A stretch of 64,000 bases of DNA from CAWARU01 sp963805795 (lineage in GTDB: Bacteria > Pseudomonadota > Gammaproteobacteria > UBA6186 > Azoamicaceae). The notes beneath the pieces were generated by a model, which was given only the letters and a program-made list of their open reading frames with translations, ran no database searches and was not told the origin of the DNA. The translations under genes and the position numbers were made by a program. The stretch is from assembly GCA_963805795.1 (NCBI GenBank), contig CAWDVG010000001.1, forward strand, positions 124,001 through 188,000, read 5' to 3'. The stretch's first letter is position 1; the number at the start of each line of letters is the position of its first letter. This document shows positions 9,337 to 17,834 of this stretch, piece after piece.

Positions 9337-10611
9337 ATGTCGATACAAAATGAACATAGTGTAAGGTTCATTAAATTTACCAATGGCGAGCGTTATCCAT
9401 TATTGATAAATGGACAAGGTATTCCTCATTGGTATGTAACACTTTTTACGACAACTCAAATCCGAAATGCAAGTAAAGCACCAAACACCATAGCGGCAGT
9501 TTTATCTGCAATTAGGGTATTAATCAATTGGTCACATTTTTTTTGTATAGATTTAGAATCCAGGTTCGCTCATCGTAATTTTTTGACAGCACAAGAATTG
9601 GAGTCGCTTTGTAGCTATACCCAGACAAAAGTGGAAGAACTAAAAAGACAAAAACCTAAAGTAATTAAATTACGAAATTTTGAGAGTGTTAGGGGTTCAG
9701 TTAAGTTATGTAGAAACACGGTTAGTTCATCAACACAATATATTCGTATGTCATATATTGCAGATTTTCTTGAATGGTTGGCTATTAGGCTAATTGAACG
9801 GGATAATAGATATGTTGATGATAATTCATTAAACCGAATAAAAATGATGAGAAGAATTTTTTCTTCTAGGCGACCTCATAAAAATATACATTCAAGAGAA
9901 AAAGCAAAGAAAGGTCTTACATTACATCAACAAACATTACTTTTGGACGTTATTAAACCTGGGTCTGTAAAAAATCCATTTTCCCATTCATTGCAGATCC
10001 GAAATCAACTAATCGTTCTGATACTTTTTCATTTGGGCTTGCGTGCTGGAGAATTACTTGCTCTTCGCGTTATAGATTTTGATTTTCAACAAAATACTGT
10101 CCTTGTGGCTCGTAGACATGACAACGCAGATGATCAACGAACTTACCAACCTGTTGTAAAGACAGCTGATCGTCGAATTCCTGTAGCAGAATACATCATT
10201 CAAGTTGTTTCAAATTATATTTTGCAAGATCGTCAACAGTTTATCAAAGCACGTAAGCATGATTTTCTTTTCGTTACTCATCAGAAAGGACCATTTGAAG
10301 GACAACCGCTCTCCATTAAAGGACTAACAAAAGTATTTAATGAAATTAAAAAAGTTGCTCCGGAGCATTTTGAAAGTTTGACTCCACACATATTACGCCA
10401 TACGGCCAATGATCGATTTTCTGAACTTATGGATCAGAGATGCATTTCTTCAGCAGAAGAAGAAAAAATGAGGTCATATATTATGGGTTGGAAAGAAGGA
10501 TCAGGGACAGCATCGACCTACACTCGGCGACATATTGAAGCAAAAGCCAAAGAAGCAGCACTCAAACTTCAGAAACAAAGCCAGAAAATTCTTGAGGGTT
10601 CATATGACTAA
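9337..10611 (+). CDS. Tyrosine recombinase 1 (TnpA-like, 424 aa)
   Basis: This is a site-specific recombinase that cuts and joins DNA through a phosphotyrosine link. ATG 9337 is preferred over GTG 9328 because AGGTG sits at 9326-9330. The N-terminal core-binding domain covers about residues 1-165. The catalytic domain shows R236 (LGLRAGELLAL), the box HILRH with H351 and R354, and nucleophile Y395 (STYTRRH). All expected catalytic residues are present, so it should be active. Its stop codon overlaps the next start (ATG 10604), which implies translational coupling. Confidence 0.9.
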   Translation: MSIQNEHSVRFIKFTNGERYPLLINGQGIPHWYVTLFTTTQIRNASKAPNTIAAVLSAIRVLINWSHFFCIDLESRFAHRNFLTAQELESLCSYTQTKVEELKRQKPKVIKLRNFESVRGSVKLCRNTVSSSTQYIRMSYIADFLEWLAIRLIERDNRYVDDNSLNRIKMMRRIFSSRRPHKNIHSREKAKKGLTLHQQTLLLDVIKPGSVKNPFSHSLQIRNQLIVLILFHLGLRAGELLALRVIDFDFQQNTVLVARRHDNADDQRTYQPVVKTADRRIPVAEYIIQVVSNYILQDRQQFIKARKHDFLFVTHQKGPFEGQPLSIKGLTKVFNEIKKVAPEHFESLTPHILRHTANDRFSELMDQRCISSAEEEKMRSYIMGWKEGSGTASTYTRRHIEAKAKEAALKLQKQSQKILEGSYD

Positions 10612-12172
10612 GCAACTATCTATTAATTCAGAGAACACAGCTATCTCTTATTTTGGATATTCATTTGAGCCATCGTCGCATAAATGGCAGCTTTCTCGTG
10701 ATAATCAAATCTATCTTTCATGGGTAGATAATTTTCTTGTGGAGAAATTGAAACACAGTTTTCTGAAAGTACTTCAATACTATGCTGAGAATTATTCTCC
10801 AGCTCATACAAATAGTTTGAGCGATAGATTTCGAGAGTTTGCCCGCTTTATAAAGGCCTATCGTGGCATCATTGATAAAATTTCTTCTAGTGATTTGATG
10901 AATTATCGTGCAACCCTTAATCGAGAACATGAATGGTACTTAGGTACGCTACGTGGTTTTTTCAAAACGTGGTTAAATTTAGGATATGAGGGCATAGAAG
11001 GGGACGTACAGGATTTACTTAATAATTGGCGGTTGAAGGGCAATATTAAAGGAAAATCTGTACAAACATTATGTCCAAAAGAGGGACCATTATCTGATCT
11101 AGAGTTCGAGGCCTTACATGAATCATTGATAAATACTTTTGAGCGGGGGGATATTGAACTTGATTCCTTTGTTCTTGTTCAACTTTTTATCGCAACGGGA
11201 CGGCGTCCAGCTCAACTCGGGGATTTGAAAAATAAAGATCTAATTGAAGTACAATCTAAGGAAGGTTTAAAGGAATTTTTTCTTAATGTTCCAAGGCGGA
11301 AGCAGCGGGCTAAAAAATGGCGAGAGGAGTTCAAAACTTTTGCATTGGTTCCAGAAATAGGAAAATTGGTAAAAAAACTTATTGAAAAAAACAATTTACA
11401 TTTGCATGCTATCATTGATAAGCCTGTAGTGAATTGCGAAGAAGAGTTGCCTATGTTTCCAGACTGGGAAATGTTACAAAAAACAATTTTATCACAGCAG
11501 GCTTTAAATCTGAGCGCCTTGTTTAAAACGCAAAGTTATCATAAAACCACAAGAAAACTAAGTTTAAGGCTTAAAAAAGTTATCAATTCATTAATGATAC
11601 TATCGGAGCGTACTGGGAAGATTTTAAATATACTGCCAACAAGATTGCGTAGAACTTTAGCAACTCGAGCAGCCAGAGAAGGTTTTGGAGAACTAATTAT
11701 TGCTGAACTGCTTGATCACACTGATACTCAAAATGCTCGTGTCTATACTGAGAATGTCCCAGAGCATGTGGATGCAATAAATCAAGCAGTTGCGCGTCAA
11801 TTAGCCCCTTTAGCGCAAGCATTTGCAGGGATGGTTGTAGAAAAAGAAAGTGATGCCAGACGTGGAAATGATATCGCTAGTCGGGTCCGAAGTGTGAATG
11901 GAAATAATATAGGAACTTGTGGACACTATGGGTTTTGTGGTGCTTTAGCGCCTATTGCTTGCTATACTTGCCGTAACTTTCAACCTTGGGTAGATGGACC
12001 ACATGAAGAAGTCCTCAACTCACTCATTGCTGATCGTGAACGTGTACTGCAGATCACTAAAGATAAGATAATGGCTTATGTCAATGACAGGACAATCATA
12101 GCAGTTACACAAGTGATTCAAATTTGTGAGCGACGTCGTTCAGAAGTCAATAGTGAGGTTTGTCATGGCTGA
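10604..12172 (+). CDS. Tyrosine recombinase 2 (522 aa) with substituted motif II
   Basis: ATG 10604 lies inside the end of recombinase 1 after GAGGG. The catalytic domain has R201 (TGRRPAQLGDL), R349, a later His (LLDHTDTQ) and Tyr (ARVYTE). The usual HxxRH box reads TRLRR, so the first His is Thr346 and the second is Arg. The C-terminal part, past about residue 430, has a cysteine cluster (TCGHYGFCG, CYTCRNF) that may bind zinc. Trio elements contain recombinases of unequal conservation, and this one may act structurally or with altered chemistry. It overlaps the next gene by 8 bp. Confidence 0.88.
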   Translation: MTKQLSINSENTAISYFGYSFEPSSHKWQLSRDNQIYLSWVDNFLVEKLKHSFLKVLQYYAENYSPAHTNSLSDRFREFARFIKAYRGIIDKISSSDLMNYRATLNREHEWYLGTLRGFFKTWLNLGYEGIEGDVQDLLNNWRLKGNIKGKSVQTLCPKEGPLSDLEFEALHESLINTFERGDIELDSFVLVQLFIATGRRPAQLGDLKNKDLIEVQSKEGLKEFFLNVPRRKQRAKKWREEFKTFALVPEIGKLVKKLIEKNNLHLHAIIDKPVVNCEEELPMFPDWEMLQKTILSQQALNLSALFKTQSYHKTTRKLSLRLKKVINSLMILSERTGKILNILPTRLRRTLATRAAREGFGELIIAELLDHTDTQNARVYTENVPEHVDAINQAVARQLAPLAQAFAGMVVEKESDARRGNDIASRVRSVNGNNIGTCGHYGFCGALAPIACYTCRNFQPWVDGPHEEVLNSLIADRERVLQITKDKIMAYVNDRTIIAVTQVIQICERRRSEVNSEVCHG

Positions 12173-14195
12173 GATCTTCCAATTCATCCCAAAGCATAAT
12201 ATTAAGGCAGCTGAAAATCTTGTTGCATTTATTCGAAGATGTAAAGAAGAATTATCTGTGTTTGGCGATAATTTAAAATGGGAAGAAAACTATTGGACTA
12301 CCCCGGGCATTACATTTGGGAATATAGATCAGAAAACACGTTTACTGGATCCTGTCAAAGTCATGCAGCAACCGTTTCTTGATTTTGCTAAAGCCTATTT
12401 TCGATACCAGCAAGGACATAAACCAACTAAATCTTATACTGAAATCAGGGCACTGAAATGTGTTGAGAGAGCTCTTATCGAAATAAAGAATGTGGCAGAT
12501 ATCTCTCATTTAAATTCTTTGGTGTTAGATCATGCTGCAATATTGGCGAGGAAATTTTTTTCTTCTGGCATGGCATATCATACTGGTCGTGAGATAGCCC
12601 GACTTGCTACTTTTATATCTAATAAACATTTAGTTTCAGGACAATTTGACTGGAAAAGCCCTATTGCTCGACCAACAGATACTGTACGTACTGGTATCAA
12701 GGCTCGTGAAGATAGGGAAGCGAAACTTCCTAATGAAAATCTTCTACATGCTTTAGCTGACATTTTTGCAAGCAATCCTACAGAAGCAAAAGATATTTTT
12801 ACTTCATCAACATGTGCTATGTTGCTTTGCGCACCTTCACGAATCTCCGAAATACTCATGTTACCAGTAGATTGTGAGGTGTGGCAAACGAAACGTGATG
12901 GAAAGAAAGTTTATGGTTGGCGTTTTCATCCCGGGAAAGGAGGTGCTCCTTGTATAAAATGGGTACCAGATTCTATGATTTCAATTGCACAAGAAGCCAT
13001 ATCGCGCATTCGAAAACTCACAAATTGCGCAAGAGAAATAGCTAAATGGTATGAGGAACATCCAGATCTATTTTATCGTCATCTAGACTGTCCTGACGTA
13101 CTAGAAGATCAACCTCTTACCATCACTCAGACGGGACTTGCCCTTGGTATTCCAGTAGAAGATCAAAAATATTGTCGTCATGAACTCCGACGTTTCGGTC
13201 TTTCTGATCAACCAGAGCATAATACTCTTAAAATATTACATAAATGGGTTGTTACTAAACTGCCAGAAGATTTTCCTTGGTTTGATAGAGCACGTGGGAT
13301 TCGGTTTTCTGAGGCATTATTTTGTTTGCAGACGAGACAACTTAGGACTGATATGCCGAAAAGTCCAATTATGATATGGAAGCCAATACAAAACACTCTT
13401 AATGACGATTTAAGAACTCGAGAATCATGTCCTGGATATTTCGTGCCAAGCATTTTTGATCGGTATGGATATAATGATGTTGCAGAAAAAAAACTTAGGG
13501 CCAATTCTCATCAATTTCGACATCTGCTGAATACGATGGCTCAAAGGGGTGGGTTAAGCCAGTCTGAAATAGCACGTTGGTCTGGGCGATCAGATATGAA
13601 GCAAAATCGAGTCTACGATCACATGAGTGAGTTTGAACTTGTGGATATGATTCGTATTCATGATCCCCCTCTTTCATTGGATCAACCCCTTGAAGAAATA
13701 GCAGAACAAATAGCAATGAAGATTCCTATGACTCGTCAAGAATTTAATACTCTAGCTATGCCTACAGCGCATGTAACAGAATATGGTTTTTGTATTCATG
13801 ATTTTACAATGTCTCCATGTCAGCGTTTTCGTGACTGCCTGAATTGTACTGAACAAGTATGTGTGAAAGGAGATCGCCGCTTGAATCGCCTTAAGGAACG
13901 GCATAGCATTGTTAAGCAGTTATTGGATAAGGCTGAAAATGAAATCAATAATGGAACGGCAGGCGCTGATCGTTGGTATCAAATTCATGATTTAACAGAA
14001 AAACGTCTTCAAGAGTTGATTGGTATTATAGAGAATCCAAGGATTCAGAATGGTGCAATAATAAAGCTAAAAAATGATAATGAATTTAGTCCGCTAAGGA
14101 GAGCTATTGAGACAAGATTCAAAAATTCAGATCAACTTGAAGATGATTCTATGTTACAAAACCTGCAAAATTTTTTAGGAGATGGACTTGGCTAA
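12165..14195 (+). CDS. Tyrosine recombinase 3 (TnpB-like, 676 aa)
   Basis: ATG 12165 follows GTGAGG and overlaps the previous stop. It is larger than a usual integrase and close to TnpB of Tn554 in layout: a long N-terminal DNA-binding part, then a catalytic domain with R226 (APSRISEILML), H449 and R452 in HQFRH, W at ARWSGR and nucleophile Y484 (RVYDH). A cysteine-rich tail follows (SPCQRF, DCLNCTEQVC), possibly a zinc finger. All catalytic residues are present. It overlaps the small downstream gene by 14 bp. Confidence 0.9.
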   Translation: MAEIFQFIPKHNIKAAENLVAFIRRCKEELSVFGDNLKWEENYWTTPGITFGNIDQKTRLLDPVKVMQQPFLDFAKAYFRYQQGHKPTKSYTEIRALKCVERALIEIKNVADISHLNSLVLDHAAILARKFFSSGMAYHTGREIARLATFISNKHLVSGQFDWKSPIARPTDTVRTGIKAREDREAKLPNENLLHALADIFASNPTEAKDIFTSSTCAMLLCAPSRISEILMLPVDCEVWQTKRDGKKVYGWRFHPGKGGAPCIKWVPDSMISIAQEAISRIRKLTNCAREIAKWYEEHPDLFYRHLDCPDVLEDQPLTITQTGLALGIPVEDQKYCRHELRRFGLSDQPEHNTLKILHKWVVTKLPEDFPWFDRARGIRFSEALFCLQTRQLRTDMPKSPIMIWKPIQNTLNDDLRTRESCPGYFVPSIFDRYGYNDVAEKKLRANSHQFRHLLNTMAQRGGLSQSEIARWSGRSDMKQNRVYDHMSEFELVDMIRIHDPPLSLDQPLEEIAEQIAMKIPMTRQEFNTLAMPTAHVTEYGFCIHDFTMSPCQRFRDCLNCTEQVCVKGDRRLNRLKERHSIVKQLLDKAENEINNGTAGADRWYQIHDLTEKRLQELIGIIENPRIQNGAIIKLKNDNEFSPLRRAIETRFKNSDQLEDDSMLQNLQNFLGDGLG

Positions 14196-14592
14196 ACATT
14201 TAACTGATAAAGATATCGAACGAATTGTGGGTCTTCTCGATGGTTGGAAAGATAAACTAACTTGGGAGGCACTATGCGATGCTTGTTTTCCGATAATTGG
14301 AACTAAGCCAGCTCGTCAGACGCTCTTAAAATTTACACGCATTACCAAGGCTTTTAAAGCTTGTAAGGATCGTATTAAAGAAGATGTACCTGAATTTAGA
14401 GCTCCACCCTCAATACGTGTAGCTATTGAACGTATTACAAGGCTTGAAAGAGAAAATGAGCGCCTAAAACGTGAAAACATTGAATTATTGGAACAGTTTG
14501 TAGTATGGCAATACAATGCTCATATTCACGGTCTAAGCGATTGTAATTTGAACAGAGCATTGCCTGGCATTGATAGAGGAAGGACTGAATGA
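14182..14592 (+). CDS. Small coiled-coil transposition protein, TnpC/DUF6262-like (136 aa)
   Basis: The short N-terminal helical part (LTWEALCDACFPIIG) is followed by a charged coiled coil (RLERENERLKRENIELLEQF, about residues 93-112). This layout, and its position directly after a TnpB-like recombinase, match TnpC of Tn554, which affects transposition efficiency and orientation. AGGAG lies immediately before ATG 14182, so TTG 14188 may be the true start with better spacing. It overlaps the next gene by 4 bp (ATGA). Confidence 0.75.
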   Translation: MDLAKHLTDKDIERIVGLLDGWKDKLTWEALCDACFPIIGTKPARQTLLKFTRITKAFKACKDRIKEDVPEFRAPPSIRVAIERITRLERENERLKRENIELLEQFVVWQYNAHIHGLSDCNLNRALPGIDRGRTE

Positions 14593-15368
14593 TAAATTTC
14601 AAGGAAGTGTTGCATATAATTATACAGTTTTATATCGAGAATAGACCATGGTTTGATTTTATATCGGCAGTTGTTGCTTTTTTGGGATTTGTCACTTTAA
14701 TTTGCTCAGCATTTAAGTTAATTACATATGTAAAAGGACGAAAATTCATTTTAAAAAGAAATGAAATAAAAAATGATATTGAATCAAGGAAAAATATAGA
14801 GAAAAAACTCGACAAGTATATTTCAGATGAGGATAAAAATGGAAATAAGTACATTTGCATTCGATTTGTATATTACAAAAATTATCCTTCTAATTCAAGT
14901 AATGATGGTTTTAAACATTGTCTAAGAATAGAGTATGACAATGGTTGCATGCTGGGAGGTAGTTGGATAGACAATACAGGAATTAAATTTCAGGAATGTT
15001 TTTGGTGGGATCCCAGTAGTGTTTATATTGATCGTAATGGCATATTCTTTATAGGCGGAAAAAATGTTGTATACGAGAATTTTAAAGAGTATAGAAATGT
15101 ATGTCTAATTTGGCATTTGCCTTTTAAAAATATTGTTCAAGTTGACTTTAAGAATTATGAAGATTATGAGCCGGTTTTTTATATTAAATATAAATATGAC
15201 GATTATAGAAAACTTTATGATAACGAGATTATTTTTAAAGAAAAAACTGGAGAACGTCTTATTTATATAAAAGCTCTAGATAGAAGATATCAATTAAGAA
15301 AATTTAATAGATTATTTTATTTGGCAATGCGTTTAAAAATCTATCTTGTGAAAAAAATGAGGTGGTAG
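14589..15368 (+). CDS. Membrane-anchored protein of unknown function, element cargo (259 aa)
   Basis: The ATG overlaps the preceding stop and has GGAAGG at good spacing. Residues about 20-45 form one transmembrane helix (DFISAVVAFLGFVTLI), followed by a charged, possibly coiled stretch (about 50-80). A soluble domain rich in aromatic beta-like segments comes next (LRIEYDNGCMLGGSW, FQECFWWDPSSVYI, YIKYKYDDYRK). No family is recognised. Translational coupling to tnpC suggests it moves with the element. With the DUF2971 gene after it, it may form a two-gene accessory unit, perhaps defensive; that is inference from position only. Confidence 0.75.
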   Translation: MINFKEVLHIIIQFYIENRPWFDFISAVVAFLGFVTLICSAFKLITYVKGRKFILKRNEIKNDIESRKNIEKKLDKYISDEDKNGNKYICIRFVYYKNYPSNSSNDGFKHCLRIEYDNGCMLGGSWIDNTGIKFQECFWWDPSSVYIDRNGIFFIGGKNVVYENFKEYRNVCLIWHLPFKNIVQVDFKNYEDYEPVFYIKYKYDDYRKLYDNEIIFKEKTGERLIYIKALDRRYQLRKFNRLFYLAMRLKIYLVKKMRW

Positions 15369-15442
15369 GAAGTGTTTTCGAGGTCAATTGGATAACAGTA
15401 AAAATGCCACAGGATTCTTAATGAAAGAGATTGGGAGTAATA

Positions 15443-16249
15443 ATGCCAAAACTAACGACTTCTTGGGATGATAATATGGTACCATATTATCATTATACAA
15501 CATTGGAGACGCTTTATAAAATATTAGCATCTGGAAAATTAAGGTTGACAGCCTGTAACAGCTTAAAAAATGCAGCAGTTGAAACTGTTGCGCTTGAAGT
15601 CATATTAAGTCAATTCGTTAAAGATAAATATCCAGACGAAGAGGGGAGGGAGTTAATTCGAAAATATATGGAGGGCAGAGAATGTTCTTATATGGCTTGC
15701 TTCTCTAAAGAAAGTCCAGAGACCTACTCGTTCGGTAATGATATTTTATGGAAATACTATGCAGATAATTGCAAAGGCGTCGTAATTAAATTTGACTTTA
15801 AAAAATTTCCTTTCAACCAACATCCTTCTTATGGGAACGACATAAATGGTAATGTTCGAAGAAATACTGAATTTCGCATGTTTAATATGATGTATGACCA
15901 AGCAGAATTCTTAAAAAGGATGGAGATGTCCGGAGTTGATTTGTATGTATTTTTCACTGATAGTTATAAGCCAAAATTTTGTTCGTTTGAGCAAGAAGTT
16001 AGATTGATTGTTTTTTTAAATAAAATTACTGACTTAAAAACTCTTAAACATACTATTAATAAAAATGATATTAGGTTGATAACTGCAAAGGAATTTAACT
16101 CCGATAATCGGCCATCATATCTCTATTTTGATATAATTTCGGCAGAAGGAACCGAATCGGCAATTGAAAAAATATTTTGCAAAGATAAAGGAACCTATAG
16201 TAAGTTACAAAGAATTTTTAAGGATAACGAAATGTGTCAGTTATTATAA
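15443..16249 (+). CDS. DUF2971-domain protein, element cargo (268 aa)
   Basis: ATG 15443 follows GGGAG at 15433-15437; a TTG 12 bp earlier would swallow that site. The sequence fits DUF2971: an N-terminal YHYTTLETLYKILASGKLR, a central CFSKE followed by ILWKYYADNCKGVVIKFD, and a C-terminal FEQEVRLIVFL. The usual N-terminal 'NDPFE' segment is replaced (SLKNAAVETV). The family's biochemical function is unknown to me. Such genes are frequent accessory genes on mobile elements and near defence genes. It starts 74 bp after the membrane gene on the same strand. Confidence 0.75.
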   Translation: MPKLTTSWDDNMVPYYHYTTLETLYKILASGKLRLTACNSLKNAAVETVALEVILSQFVKDKYPDEEGRELIRKYMEGRECSYMACFSKESPETYSFGNDILWKYYADNCKGVVIKFDFKKFPFNQHPSYGNDINGNVRRNTEFRMFNMMYDQAEFLKRMEMSGVDLYVFFTDSYKPKFCSFEQEVRLIVFLNKITDLKTLKHTINKNDIRLITAKEFNSDNRPSYLYFDIISAEGTESAIEKIFCKDKGTYSKLQRIFKDNEMCQLL

Positions 16250-16382
16250 ATTGAATTGTGTATGTTTATTATGCATGGTCTGTGGTGGACCTAGAACCTT
16301 AAGTTGAAATTTTTATATTAATTTGGGCGCCTCAAATATAAGTTCTTTTAAAAATTTGTTGTAATTTTAAAATTAAGCGTGG

Positions 16383-16490
16383 GTGGATAGGGTGTGGAAA
16401 CACCTGTTAATAACCTGTTGTAAAACCTGCCAAAAGTGATAAGGTGGTTTTTCAACAGGTTATTAACCAGGTTTTCCATGCTCTATCCAC
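16383..16490. repeat. Long inverted repeat beyond the recombinase element
   Basis: Arms 16383-16427 and 16446-16490 pair over about 45 bp around an 18-nt loop. They share GTGGATAG at the outer end and a perfect 14-bp TTAATAACCTGTTG near the inner end. ACCTGTT is repeated within the left arm. There is no T tract, so it is not an ordinary terminator. It may mark the element's right side or be an independent MITE. The flanks (16250-16382 and 16491-16713) hold no convincing gene, only a 23-codon open frame at 16532-16603. Confidence 0.8.
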
Positions 16491-16713
16491 GCACTCCTTT
16501 TATAGGGAGTCCACCCTAAAATGATCTTAAAATGTCTGAAAATAACCTTGAATCACCAGCTTGGCGACCTGTAGAGTCACCATGGACCCACAGATTTTAC
16601 TGAATTACCTGTTTTATTAACGGAGATTGCTATGTGTTATATTGTATCTTAAGCATCTCATGCTATAAGTACATTAGATATGATATTCCTATTAAATGTT
16701 TGGAGGTATAATT

Positions 16714-16896
16714 ATGGATTTTAACAAACAGGTTCAACATATCAAGAGTATTTTGAATGAAATTGAGAAATTAAATGACCATGATCGCATTTTTGAAAAA
16801 ACACAGGATGCGATAGATGAACTGCAAAAGATTTTAGACGATATTCGTCCAGGATCAAACCATGTCAATGTGATACAACCTGATGACCCATTTTAG
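16714..16896 (+). CDS. Small acidic helical protein (60 aa)
   Basis: ATG 16714 is preceded by GGAGG (16702-16706). The product, beginning MDFNKQVQHIKSILNEIEKL, is predicted helical and charged, with a disordered end (DDIRPGSNHVN). No family is recognised. The strong ribosome site argues that it is real despite its size. Confidence 0.5.
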   Translation: MDFNKQVQHIKSILNEIEKLNDHDRIFEKTQDAIDELQKILDDIRPGSNHVNVIQPDDPF

Positions 16897-17343
16897 TACA
16901 CAGATTAATATATTGTTATTTTGTTGAGATAAAGTGCTTCTATTTCATTTAGACGAAGAAGGAATAGAACTACCAGAGTGGAATTTTATGGCGACCGCGA
17001 AAGGCTATCCGACAAGGCGCGAAGATGCTGTGCGTCATAGTAGATGGGGTAGCTAAGATATTAAGATGGTTTTCTAAATTAAAATTGTTAGAAATACAAA
17101 GATATCTAAAATAAAGGCTGTTGCTAGGTAGATTCTTTGTATATAATGTTTATATAGTTGTTGCGTGTTTTTTTGTTAAATTTTAGTTTATTTGTTGTGT
17201 AAATTTAACGAATATTGGTTGATTTGTTGTGTTTTTAATGTGTAATCTTATGTTTTTAAAAACATTTATTTTGATTTTGGAAGCTTATGGTAGATGGAAC
17301 CGTTCTGAATGACATAAGAATCATAGTGTTAAGTTTACTCTGA
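16897..17343. other. Gene-poor stretch between the element and hipBA
   Basis: There is no convincing gene. A 22-codon open frame (16988-17056, MATAKGYPTRREDAVRHS) is locally more GC-rich than its surroundings and could be a gene remnant. The rest is T-rich and featureless. Confidence 0.5.
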
Positions 17344-17344
17344 A

Positions 17345-17370
17345 AGCCCTTATTTATAAGGGCTTTTTTT
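17345..17370 (+). terminator. Intrinsic terminator
   Basis: AGCCCTTATTTATAAGGGCT forms a perfect stem of about 8 bp with a small loop, followed by TTTTTT. There is no clear gene directly upstream, consistent with loss of a gene from 16897-17343. It forms the first part of a direct repeat with 20242-20287. Confidence 0.75.
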
Positions 17371-17392
17371 GTAATGCGTGTATATGAATTTT
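17345..17392. repeat. Direct repeat, copy 1 (flanks hipBA block)
   Basis: It matches 20242-20287 over nearly its whole length, with a few substitutions and two gaps. Both contain CCCTTATTTATAA and then TAATGCGTGTATATGAATTTT. The two copies bracket hipB, hipA and the phospholipase-like gene. In copy 2 the terminator stem has decayed. Confidence 0.8.
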
Positions 17393-17430
17393 ATTATAAT
17401 ATTCACTACTTTTAGCTAAATTTTAGAAAC

Positions 17431-17548
17431 TTTCCCGTACGGGAAAATCCTATTGCGGCTGACCTAAGAAATAAGCAAAATCCTACCGTACGGGAAAATA
17501 TGGGTTGCGAAAAATCCAAAACCATGTTATTATTCCCGAACGGGAAAT
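17431..17548. promoter_or_regulatory. Three palindromic operators of the hipBA operon
   Basis: Sites are TTTCCCGTACGGGAAA (17431-17446, perfect), ACCGTACGGGAAA (17485-17497, left half weaker) and ATTCCCGAACGGGAAAT (17532-17548). The repeated TTCCCG-n-CGGGAA design upstream of a hipB-like gene is typical of autoregulation by HipB dimers. The third site overlaps the predicted transcription start. Confidence 0.8.
17505..17533 (+). promoter_or_regulatory. hipBA promoter
   Basis: TTGCGA (17505-17510) and TATTAT (17528-17533) are spaced by 17 bp, a good sigma-70 arrangement. Operator 3 directly follows the -10 and operator 2 lies just upstream of the -35, so bound HipB would block RNA polymerase. 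Confidence 0.6.
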
Positions 17549-17573
17549 ATTTTTAGCTAAGGAATGAAGTCTA

Positions 17574-17825
17574 TTGGATAAAGTTAATTCAAAACAAACC
17601 TCAATGAATAAAATCTCTGATGTAAAAAACCTGGGGCAATTGGTCCGAACCCGCAGAAAAGCTTTGGGTTTATCTCAAGGGGATCTGGCAGGGGTTTGTA
17701 GTGTAGGGATCCGATTATTATCGGAGTTAGAAAATGGGAAAACCACTGTAGAATTTGGCAAAGTATTAGAGGTATTGAAGGGACTTGGCTTGGAAATGAT
17801 CATTAACTGCAAGACTTGGGATTAA
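17574..17825 (+). CDS. hipB: HipB-type antitoxin, Xre-family repressor (83 aa)
   Basis: A Cro/C1-type helix-turn-helix spans about residues 20-75 (LGQLVRTRRKALGLSQGDLA, then GIRLLSELENGKTTVEFGKV). This is the standard HipB antitoxin fold, which binds operators and neutralises HipA. The start is TTG 17574, with AAGGAATG upstream; ATG 17604 is an alternative that still keeps the whole HTH. It is followed 9 bp later by hipA. Three palindromes upstream are the probable binding sites. Confidence 0.88.
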   Translation: MDKVNSKQTSMNKISDVKNLGQLVRTRRKALGLSQGDLAGVCSVGIRLLSELENGKTTVEFGKVLEVLKGLGLEMIINCKTWD

Positions 17826-17834
17826 TATTAATTT

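Larger units (their letters stand above)
9337..16249 (+). mobile_element. Tn554-like / recombinase-trio element with two cargo genes (ends not defined)
   Basis: Four genes in overlapping order encode three different tyrosine recombinases and a small coiled-coil protein, as in Tn554 (tnpA, tnpB, tnpC) and recombinase-in-trio elements. Two further same-strand genes follow: one overlaps the fourth recombination gene by 4 bp, the other lies 74 bp on. The unit starts just after the ssb terminator. Coordinates given are only those of the genes. Elements of this family lack terminal inverted repeats, and the true ends probably lie in 9256-9336 and 16250-16700. Confidence 0.75.

Noticed and set aside
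17431..17548. CRISPR-like spacing of the three TTCCCG palindromes
   Set aside because: The repeats are palindromic operators at uneven spacing with no cas genes; no CRISPR array is present in the window.
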